Assembly: GCA_947057875.1 (NCBI GenBank)
Contig: CAMSEX010000063.1
Span: 1 to 7,010 of the forward strand
Length of the DNA stretch: 7,010 nucleotides
Origin: an uncultured Clostridium sp.
GTDB taxonomy: Bacteria; Bacillota; Clostridia; TANB77; CAG-508
Reading direction: 5' to 3'
Shown: one piece after another, positions 1 through 5,134 of the stretch
How positions within the stretch are numbered: the first letter of the stretch is position 1
Layout: the number at the start of each line of letters is the position of its first letter
Made by a program: the position numbers and the translations under genes
Notes under the pieces: model-generated
Databases searched by the model: none
The model's input: only the letters and a program-made list of their open reading frames with translations
Told to the model about the DNA's origin: nothing

Positions 1-4
1 TGAA

Positions 5-1315
5 ATGGGTGAAGAAGACGACCAAGAAAAAGACAAAAATCAGGTGAAAAAATCATTTGATTTTGAAATGGATTTTGAAAAATTGGGCGAAGAAGTTGAC
101 CAAATACAACGTACCAAATTGTCGCATGAGGAGACGGATAGCGTTTTTATTGCGCAAACAGAATTGCTTTGGTATATCAACATGGTGCGTTCTAACAAAA
201 TCGTCAAATATGATTTGGAAATGGTTTTGGACAAATTAAAGGAAGAATTCAATGAAGACAGGCTTGTTGTTGATACAGAGACATTTGATATTTTTGGTAA
301 TATTGAAGAAAATAATAATAAATTAAAATATATTGGAAGTAGAAGTCACCGCGAATTTGAAAAAAGCAAATTCAAGATTATGAATATTAACCGAAAAATT
401 GATGTGTTTGATTTTACAGAAAAAATGCAAAGCATTGTCAATTTTCTAGAAGGTGCAATGCCAAAAGTGACATCAAAATTTGATATGCCACTTTATAAAT
501 TGGTTCCTATTTCTAACCAAATGGAAGAAAATGAATTTGAGATTTATAATATCGATATTGAAAATGAACTAAGTGAATTTAAAGAAGATGGCGAAGGTGC
601 CTATAATTTAATTTGCCTCAATTACAAAGAAGAAATGCCGCTTTTGTATTATACGAATATCATGTTTTATGATAACACAAATAAAACGTTACCACTTGGT
701 ATGAATTTGTCATCTAAGGTTTTGGTAGACAATCGAAGATTGGAATTTTCGCTTGTGAATAAAACAAAATTCAGAACAAATGGTTATTTCGGAAAAGATG
801 AAAATATGCCAAAATGCAAAGATGTTTTTGTGTATGAATATGATGTGTCTTTGAAAATGGAAAAAGAGGAAATACCAGAAATTCCAATTGAGCCAGAAAT
901 TCATGAATTGGTAAAAGATTTAGATATCGAAAAAGAAGAACAAGAGCAAATAGATTTATATCAAAACATTGATAGTCTAGATGATTTAGAAGAGATAAAA
1001 GAAGAACCAGTCAACACCATAACAGCGGTTGAGGATGTGACCAATCAAGAGATAATGCTAGAAGAAAAAGAAATGGAAGAATCTATTTTTGAAATTCCAG
1101 AAGTGCCAGCAGGTAGTTACATAGACCCCAATGAACATATTCAAGAAGAAGTGATAGAACAAAATAATGCAGAAGAACAGTTATTGAAAAAATCGAAAAA
1201 ACTAATGAAGCTACAACAAAAATTAACAAGAGAAATGGAAAAGGAACAAAAAAAGGAAGAAAAAGCAAGGCAAAGATTAGAAAAGAAGGTAAATAAAGTG
1301 AAAAGAGGAAAGTAA
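5..1315 (+). CDS. Hypothetical acidic protein with basic coiled-coil tail, possibly 5'-partial
   Basis: I do not recognise this 436-residue protein and assign no function. The first residues are highly charged (Glu/Asp/Lys). Residues about 40-280 have mixed composition and look like a folded domain, with segments such as LLWYINMV and PLLYYTNIMFYD. Residues about 284-390 form a Glu-rich, probably disordered linker. Residues about 393-436 are a Lys/Arg/Glu/Gln-rich helix that looks like a basic coiled coil. There is no signal peptide or convincing membrane segment, so it is probably cytoplasmic. The frame is open to the left edge and only four bases precede the ATG, so no ribosome binding site can be judged and the true start may lie outside the window. 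Its stop is one base before the thioesterase start, so the two are probably co-transcribed. The basic tail could contact nucleic acid or a partner protein; that is inference only. Confidence 0.8.
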   Translation: MGEEDDQEKDKNQVKKSFDFEMDFEKLGEEVDQIQRTKLSHEETDSVFIAQTELLWYINMVRSNKIVKYDLEMVLDKLKEEFNEDRLVVDTETFDIFGNIEENNNKLKYIGSRSHREFEKSKFKIMNINRKIDVFDFTEKMQSIVNFLEGAMPKVTSKFDMPLYKLVPISNQMEENEFEIYNIDIENELSEFKEDGEGAYNLICLNYKEEMPLLYYTNIMFYDNTNKTLPLGMNLSSKVLVDNRRLEFSLVNKTKFRTNGYFGKDENMPKCKDVFVYEYDVSLKMEKEEIPEIPIEPEIHELVKDLDIEKEEQEQIDLYQNIDSLDDLEEIKEEPVNTITAVEDVTNQEIMLEEKEMEESIFEIPEVPAGSYIDPNEHIQEEVIEQNNAEEQLLKKSKKLMKLQQKLTREMEKEQKKEEKARQRLEKKVNKVKRGK

Positions 1316-1316
1316 T

Positions 1317-1733
1317 ATGATTACAAAAACGCAGATTACGGTACGCTATGCAGAAACTGACCAAATGGGAATTGTTCACCATTCGGTTTATCCAATATGG
1401 TATGAAGCAGCAAGAACAGAAGCCATCAAAAAAATTGGTATGAATTATTCGACTTTAGAAAGAAATGGTGTCATGCTTCCTTTAGTTGAACTGAATTGCA
1501 AATATAATGTTCCAGCAGAATATGAAGATATTTTGACAATTATGGTGGAAATTGCAAAATTAACACCAGCTAGAATTGTGTTTCATTATCAAATTTTTAA
1601 AGATGGGATAGAGAAACCAATCAACACGGGAAGTACCATTCATGCTTGGGTAGGAAAAGATTTAAAACCGATTAATTTGAAAAAACAATATCCAGAAATA
1701 TTTGAGAAAATATTATCTACATTAAACCAATAA
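1317..1733 (+). CDS. Acyl-CoA thioesterase, 4HBT/YbgC-like hotdog fold
   Basis: This 138-residue cytoplasmic protein has the usual length for a single hotdog domain of the 4-hydroxybenzoyl-CoA thioesterase/YbgC/FadM family, which hydrolyses acyl-CoA thioesters to free acid and CoA. The family signature is at the N-terminus: RYAETDQMGIVHHSVYPIWY (residues 10-29) followed by EAAR. Asp15 aligns with the catalytic Asp of 4HBT enzymes, followed by the G-[IV]-V-H turn at the active site and the Tyr/Trp-rich central helix. The later core strands are present, including the STIHAWVG segment. An AGAGG Shine-Dalgarno sequence (1304-1308) sits 8 nt upstream of the ATG. The start is 1 nt past the preceding stop, which suggests translational coupling. 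The acyl substrate cannot be predicted; short-chain or branched acyl-CoA housekeeping is typical of the family. Confidence 0.92.
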   Translation: MITKTQITVRYAETDQMGIVHHSVYPIWYEAARTEAIKKIGMNYSTLERNGVMLPLVELNCKYNVPAEYEDILTIMVEIAKLTPARIVFHYQIFKDGIEKPINTGSTIHAWVGKDLKPINLKKQYPEIFEKILSTLNQ

Positions 1734-1746
1734 AGAGGATGTAAAA

Positions 1747-1929
1747 ATGAACAAATATTTAGTAGCAATGGGAATAATTTTAGTGACAATTGGGGTAAAA
1801 TTAATTTATGATGCACGCCCCATTGTCAAAATGTATTTTAGTTTTGGAGAAGAAAATGAGGCAGTATTAGGCTTAAAAATCATAGGATTTGTCAGCGCTA
1901 TTGTACGGTGGATTATTGCTTTATTTTAA
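1747..1929 (+). CDS. Small two-helix membrane protein, unknown function
   Basis: A 60-residue protein with two hydrophobic segments, about residues 4-20 (YLVAMGIILVTIGVKLI) and 42-60 (GLKIIGFVSAIVRWIIALF). They flank a short polar loop carrying the motif YDARPIVKMYFSFGEENEA. It is likely an integral membrane protein with two helices and a short loop. I recall similar short proteins in Clostridia annotated only as hypothetical, so no function is assigned. An AGAGGA ribosome binding site (1734-1739), 7 nt before the ATG and just after the thioesterase stop, supports a real gene rather than a chance reading frame. The 36-nt gap to the kinase gene contains only that gene's own binding site. Confidence 0.78.
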   Translation: MNKYLVAMGIILVTIGVKLIYDARPIVKMYFSFGEENEAVLGLKIIGFVSAIVRWIIALF

Positions 1930-1965
1930 TTTCCAACTAGGAAACTAAGAAAGGAACTTGTACAG

Positions 1966-3597
1966 ATGAAAATTATTTTTGAAAATCAAGAATATCAAAT
2001 AGAACAAGGTATGACGATTAAAGAAGCTTTTGACAAACAAATCAATACCAATGAAATAATTGCTGCAAGGTACAATAATTGGATTGCTTCTTTAAATCAA
2101 CCAATTATGGAAGACGGAAAAATTAGTTTAATTAGAAGGCAAGAAAAAGATGGCAGGATTATCTATATTAGAGGCTTACTTTATTTAATGAGTAAAACCA
2201 TTGATGAATTATATCCAGAGTGCCATTTAACGATTAATTATCAATTATCTAATAGTATGTTTTGCCAAACGGAAAACATCGAATTAACGGAAGAAATGAT
2301 TGACAATGTCAAACGTAAAATGCAAGAAATGATAGATAAAGATTTGCCAATTCGTAGAATAGAAATGACAAAAGAAGAGGCAAAGGCATTTTATGCCAAA
2401 GAAGAAACGGTTCGAGGAAGACTTCAAACAGATAGCGTTAAAGAAAAAATATCGTTATATTTTTGTGAAGATTATTATAACTATTTTTATGGTACAATGC
2501 CAATTTCAACAGGTTTTGCCAAAGCATTTGATTTGACGAAATTTAGAAATGGATTTTTGCTAGAATATCCAGCTCTCAATTCATCAGAAGTAGTGAACAG
2601 AAATAAAGAATCTTTGAAATTAATTTCAGCGATGAAGGAATATGACGATTTATATAAATTAATGGAAATTAACACCGTTTATCGTTTAAATAAAAAAATT
2701 CAGGAAGGCAAAATCAAAGATTTAATTCTATTTTCTGAAGCCATTCATGAAAAGAAAATTGCTGAAATTGCAAGTAAAATAAAAGAAAGACAAAACATTA
2801 GAATGGTACTGATTGCAGGTCCTACTTCATCTGGGAAAACAACATTTGCAGGCAAACTTGGTATGGCACTTCGTGTACAAGGCATCAAACCAGTTACCAT
2901 TTCAGTTGATAATTATTTTGTAGAACGTGAACAAAATCCAGTTGATGAAAACGGAAATTATGATTTTGAATGTTTAGAAGCCATTGATGTGGAATTATTA
3001 AATGAGCAACTTTTAAGTTTGCTTATGGGCAAAGAAGTCGAACTTCCCACATTTGATTTTAAAACAGGACATAAACAATATTTAGGAAATAAACTGAAAT
3101 TAAAAGAAGACGAAATATTAATTATTGAAGGAATTCATTGCTTAAATGATGAATTAACTAATCAAATCCCAAAAGAAAACAAATTCAAAGTTTATATTAG
3201 TGATTTAACGGTTCTTAACATTGATTATTATAACCGTATTTCAACAACAGATACAAGATTAATTCGTAGAATTTCGCGTGATTATAAATTTCGAAATTAT
3301 TCAGCACTGCATACTTTGCAAATGTGGAACTCTGTGGGCAGAGGCGAGCAAAAATATATTTTTCCTTATCAAGAAGAGGCAGATTGTATGTTTAATTCGT
3401 CTATTATTTATGAGTTGGCGGTTTTAAAAGATTTTGTGATTCCGCTTTTGCAGGAAATTGACAATTCCCATCCAGAATATGCAGAAGCAAAAAGGCTAAT
3501 CGAAATGCTACAATATTTTGAGTCAGTCCCAAATATTGATTTAATTCCCAATAATTCATTACTACGTGAATTTATTGGAGGTAGTATTTATGAATAA
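1966..3597 (+). CDS. Nucleoside kinase (uridine-kinase-like) with N-terminal TGS/ThrRS-like region
   Basis: A 543-residue protein with an RNA-synthetase-like front and a P-loop kinase back. Residues 1-60 resemble a TGS domain. Residues about 64-155 resemble the second N-terminal (editing, SAD-like) domain of threonyl-tRNA synthetase. The kinase half has Walker A GPTSSGKT (285-292), the substrate-side D-N-Y (315-317), IIEGIH (386-391) and an Arg-rich lid TRLIRRISRDYKFR (430-443), all typical of the uridine kinase/phosphoribulokinase family. The expected activity is ATP-dependent phosphorylation of a nucleoside such as uridine or cytidine in pyrimidine salvage; the exact substrate is inferred. 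The length fits the ~550-residue nucleoside kinases seen in Clostridia and far exceeds classical Udk (~210). AAGGA (1951-1955) is 10 nt before the ATG. The gene ends inside the start of the RNHCP gene. Confidence 0.9.
   Translation: MKIIFENQEYQIEQGMTIKEAFDKQINTNEIIAARYNNWIASLNQPIMEDGKISLIRRQEKDGRIIYIRGLLYLMSKTIDELYPECHLTINYQLSNSMFCQTENIELTEEMIDNVKRKMQEMIDKDLPIRRIEMTKEEAKAFYAKEETVRGRLQTDSVKEKISLYFCEDYYNYFYGTMPISTGFAKAFDLTKFRNGFLLEYPALNSSEVVNRNKESLKLISAMKEYDDLYKLMEINTVYRLNKKIQEGKIKDLILFSEAIHEKKIAEIASKIKERQNIRMVLIAGPTSSGKTTFAGKLGMALRVQGIKPVTISVDNYFVEREQNPVDENGNYDFECLEAIDVELLNEQLLSLLMGKEVELPTFDFKTGHKQYLGNKLKLKEDEILIIEGIHCLNDELTNQIPKENKFKVYISDLTVLNIDYYNRISTTDTRLIRRISRDYKFRNYSALHTLQMWNSVGRGEQKYIFPYQEEADCMFNSSIIYELAVLKDFVIPLLQEIDNSHPEYAEAKRLIEMLQYFESVPNIDLIPNNSLLREFIGGSIYE
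3577..3581 (+). promoter_or_regulatory. Ribosome binding site deciding the RNHCP start
   Basis: A GGAGG core lies 8 nt before the ATG at 3590. It decides between this ATG and an in-frame ATG at 3566, which has no such site and would add eight residues read from the kinase 3' end. The site lies within the last kinase codons. Confidence 0.8.
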
Positions 3598-3904
3598 ACG
3601 TGTCTTTACTGTGATTGATGAAGAATTTATATGTGAAAATTGTGGCAAGCAAGTCTCAAAACTTGGTTATTCTTGCAGAAATCATTGTCCGTATTGTTTG
3701 TATTCTAAACATGTGGACATAAGTCCCGGAGATAGAAGTGAAGACTGTCACGGACTGCTAGAACCAGTTGGTTTAGAGATTGGCTCTAAAAAAGGATATG
3801 TCATTCTTTTTAAATGCAAGAGATGTGGTAAGACTACAAAAAATAAAGCTGCTGAAGATGATAATATGGAAAAAATGATTGAGTTATCTATGGAGCTAAG
3901 ATAG
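3590..3904 (+). CDS. RNHCP domain zinc-binding protein
   Basis: A 104-residue Cys-rich protein carrying the motif that names the RNHCP family: C-RNHCPYC-LYSKHVD (Cys29 to Asp43). Probable metal ligands are Cys15/Cys18 (CENC), Cys29, Cys33/Cys36, Cys53-His54 and Cys76/Cys79 (CKRC), an arrangement suggesting two zinc ribbons or knuckles. Family function is not established; small zinc-ribbon proteins often bind RNA, DNA or ribosomes, but nothing here proves that. It is cytoplasmic, with no signal or membrane segment. Its start overlaps the kinase stop by 8 nt, a classic coupling arrangement, so the two are very likely co-translated. It is the last gene before the non-coding gap. Confidence 0.9.
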   Translation: MNKRVFTVIDEEFICENCGKQVSKLGYSCRNHCPYCLYSKHVDISPGDRSEDCHGLLEPVGLEIGSKKGYVILFKCKRCGKTTKNKAAEDDNMEKMIELSMELR

Positions 3905-3908
3905 AAAC

Positions 3909-3957
3909 TTTTCCACATTATTCACATTTTATACACAAAATTTCCACATCATCCACA
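3909..3957 (+). promoter_or_regulatory. Cluster of five DnaA-box-like 9-mers
   Basis: Five same-strand 9-mers ending in CACA start at 3909 (TTTTCCACA), 3918 (TTATTCACA), 3929 (TTATACACA), 3940 (ATTTCCACA) and 3949 (TCATCCACA). Start-to-start spacing is 9, 11, 11 and 9 bp. The second and third match the DnaA box TTATNCACA exactly. The first matches the relaxed TTWTNCACA. The other two differ from the relaxed form at one position. Such density in 49 bp just after a stop codon is hard to explain by composition. Clusters like this occur at oriC, at accessory DnaA-titrating or regulatory sites, and at DnaA-controlled promoters. Which one applies cannot be told from this window. Confidence 0.65.
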
Positions 3958-4005
3958 GCGATTTAGTAAGACAATAAAAAATTAATTTAAATATTTATTA
4001 ATTTT
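3958..4005 (+). other. A/T-rich tract after the DnaA boxes, possible unwinding element
   Basis: After the last box comes a short GCGATT spacer. Next are four triplets with central A (TAG TAA GAC AAT, 3964-3975), then about 30 bp made only of A and T. This order (boxes, short spacer, A-centred triplets, A/T tract) resembles the basal unwinding arrangement with DnaA-trios described for bacterial origins. Low-GC genomes produce A/T runs easily, so the resemblance is suggestive only. The same tract is the left outer arm of the palindrome below. Confidence 0.35.
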
Positions 4006-4108
4006 GAAGTGGCTTGTGGGGACCGTTCAAAAATTATCAAAATCTTTGATTTTGGAATAATTTTTAGAATGGGGAGAACGGAAAAATTCATAAATATTTA
4101 AAATTAAT
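3981..4108. repeat. Long nested imperfect palindrome
   Basis: Three nested complementary layers can be read. The outer arms 3981-4005 and 4083-4108 are reverse complements with one mismatch and one extra base. The middle arms are CCGTTC (4023-4028) and GAACGG (4076-4081). The inner arms 4029-4044 and 4048-4065 form a 16-bp stem with a 2-nt bulge (4055-4056) and a TTT loop (4045-4047). Unpaired stretches are 4006-4022 on the left and 4066-4075 on the right. Both contain TGGGGA in the same orientation (4017-4022 and 4070-4075). It could be a cruciform-forming site, a MITE-like element, or a structured leader of the VanZ genes. The inner stem ends in five T residues and might act as a weak terminator for the upstream genes, but it is A/T-rich. 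Confidence 0.6.
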
Positions 4109-4142
4109 CAAAAAATACTAAAACTAAAAAGGAGGGCTAAAT

Positions 4143-4601
4143 ATGAAAAAAAAGACAATTTTACGAATTATGATTTTGCTATTGATTATTTTGTGGATGC
4201 TAGCAGTATTTGGCTTTTCTAACCAAAATGGAGAACAGTCTAGTAATTTGAGTCGAGAAATTGCGAGAAAAATAGTCAAAACGGAAGAACAAATTGACCT
4301 CATAGAACCTTATATCCGAAAATTGGCGCATTTATCAGAATATGCATTAGGCGGAATGCTATTTTTGGGAATGGCACTTACCTTTCAAATTTCAGATAAA
4401 AAAAGAATGTTGTATTCTTTTCTTATTGGAATAGAATATGCTATAATAGATGAAGTACATCAATTGTTTATTGACGGAAGAGCAGGAAAAGTGACAGATG
4501 TTTTAATTGATTCGGTTGGTGTAGCTCTTGGAATTTGCACTTTAATGTTTGTGTACATACTGATGAAGAAGATACTAGCGAAGCGAAAGGAAGGCGTTTA
4601 A
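4143..4601 (+). CDS. VanZ-family membrane protein, first of a tandem pair
   Basis: A 152-residue integral membrane protein with VanZ-family motifs in order: an N-terminal hydrophobic helix (about 5-25) running into FSNQNGEQSS (25-34), RKLAHLSEY (59-67), DEVHQLF-DGR (103-113) and DVLIDSVGVALG (119-130) in the last helix. About four membrane segments are likely. VanZ was named for low-level teicoplanin resistance in enterococcal vanA clusters, but most chromosomal homologues have no known role. No vanA/H/X or vanRS genes are nearby, so a resistance function should not be inferred. A strong AAGGAGG (4129-4135) lies 7 nt before the ATG. The gene follows a 238-nt gap and probably begins a new transcript with the second VanZ and argS; I could not identify a convincing promoter. 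Confidence 0.9.
   Translation: MKKKTILRIMILLLIILWMLAVFGFSNQNGEQSSNLSREIARKIVKTEEQIDLIEPYIRKLAHLSEYALGGMLFLGMALTFQISDKKRMLYSFLIGIEYAIIDEVHQLFIDGRAGKVTDVLIDSVGVALGICTLMFVYILMKKILAKRKEGV
4586..4594 (+). promoter_or_regulatory. Shine-Dalgarno site pointing to an ATA start
   Basis: AAAGGAAGG lies within the last codons of the first VanZ gene, 9 nt before ATA at 4604. No ATG, GTG or TTG in the second VanZ frame lies at a suitable distance. The in-frame ATG at 4535 is upstream of the site, and the next at 4661 is 66 nt downstream of it, inside the first membrane helix. Confidence 0.6.
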
Positions 4602-4603
4602 AA

Positions 4604-5134
4604 ATAAAAAAAAGCAAGACAATCAAAGGATTTTTAGGGATAATTTTTATCTTATGGTTTATGACAATTTTTTTATTTTCAAATCAAACAGGACGTGAGT
4701 CAAGCAAAGTGAGTGATAAAGTTACAAGAAGTCTGTTAGAAACTGTAAAAGGTTATCCAGTAACCAATACGCAAGTGGATAATTGGGAATTATATGTCCG
4801 AAAATCAGCACATTTTGCTTTATTTGCAATTGGTGGTTTTGTAATTTATTTAATTTCAGAATGCTATTTAAAATTGAGAAATAAAATCCTTTTTTCCATA
4901 TTTTGGGGTATGTTAATTGCTTGTTTTGATGAGTTTCATCAATTGTATTCAGTGAGCCGAGGGCCAAGTTTTTTTGATGTAAAATTAGATACATTTGGTG
5001 TTATATGTGGCGTATTTGTAGCATTTATGACAATCAATATAGGAAAAAGAATTCATAAAAAATATAAAGGAGTGAAACAAGTTTATGATAAACTTCAAAC
5101 AAATCATAGCAAAAAAAATTGCAAAAGTGGTTGA
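4604..5134 (+). CDS. VanZ-family membrane protein, second copy, apparent ATA start
   Basis: Counted from ATA at 4604 this is a 176-residue VanZ homologue. It has a hydrophobic helix (about 9-25), FSNQTGRESS (25-34), RKSAHF (66-71), DEFHQLYSVSRG (109-120) and DVKLDTFGV (125-133), with about four membrane segments. From this start Trp18, Phe25-Ser26-Asn27-Gln28, Gly30, Ser33-Ser34 and Ser37 have the same numbers as in the first copy, which supports the start despite the unusual codon. The ATG at 4535 would add 23 residues that are only an out-of-frame reading of the first VanZ tail. The ATG at 4661 would remove half of the first helix. The Glu after the AH motif (Glu66 in copy one) is Leu73 here, so the copies have diverged. 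The last 16 codons overlap argS. Function is unknown; an ATG-to-ATA change or a sequencing error is possible. Confidence 0.8.
   Translation: MKKSKTIKGFLGIIFILWFMTIFLFSNQTGRESSKVSDKVTRSLLETVKGYPVTNTQVDNWELYVRKSAHFALFAIGGFVIYLISECYLKLRNKILFSIFWGMLIACFDEFHQLYSVSRGPSFFDVKLDTFGVICGVFVAFMTINIGKRIHKKYKGVKQVYDKLQTNHSKKNCKSG

Noticed and set aside
1083..1382. Minus-strand hydrophobic reading frame opposite the acidic protein tail
   Set aside because: It is the antisense shadow of Lys/Glu codons (giving Phe/Leu/Ser), overlaps two well-supported genes, and has no visible ribosome binding site in favour of it.
4040..4104. Promoter for the VanZ-argS transcript (for example TAGAAT 4065-4070 or TAAAAT 4099-4104)
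   Set aside because: No acceptable -35 hexamer lies 16-18 bp upstream of either; such hexamers are expected by chance in A/T-rich DNA.
4535..4603. ATG at 4535 as start of the second VanZ protein
   Set aside because: The added residues are an out-of-frame reading of the first VanZ tail, have no clear ribosome binding site, and break the residue register shared by the two copies.
4595..4612. Programmed -1 frameshift joining the two VanZ genes
   Set aside because: The second frame is -1 to the first and the region is A-rich, but no X-XXY-YYZ slippery heptamer is correctly phased before the stop. Re-initiation is simpler.
4143..5134. Glycopeptide-resistance locus because of VanZ
   Set aside because: VanZ homologues are common chromosomal genes, and no ligase, dehydrogenase, dipeptidase or two-component genes are present.
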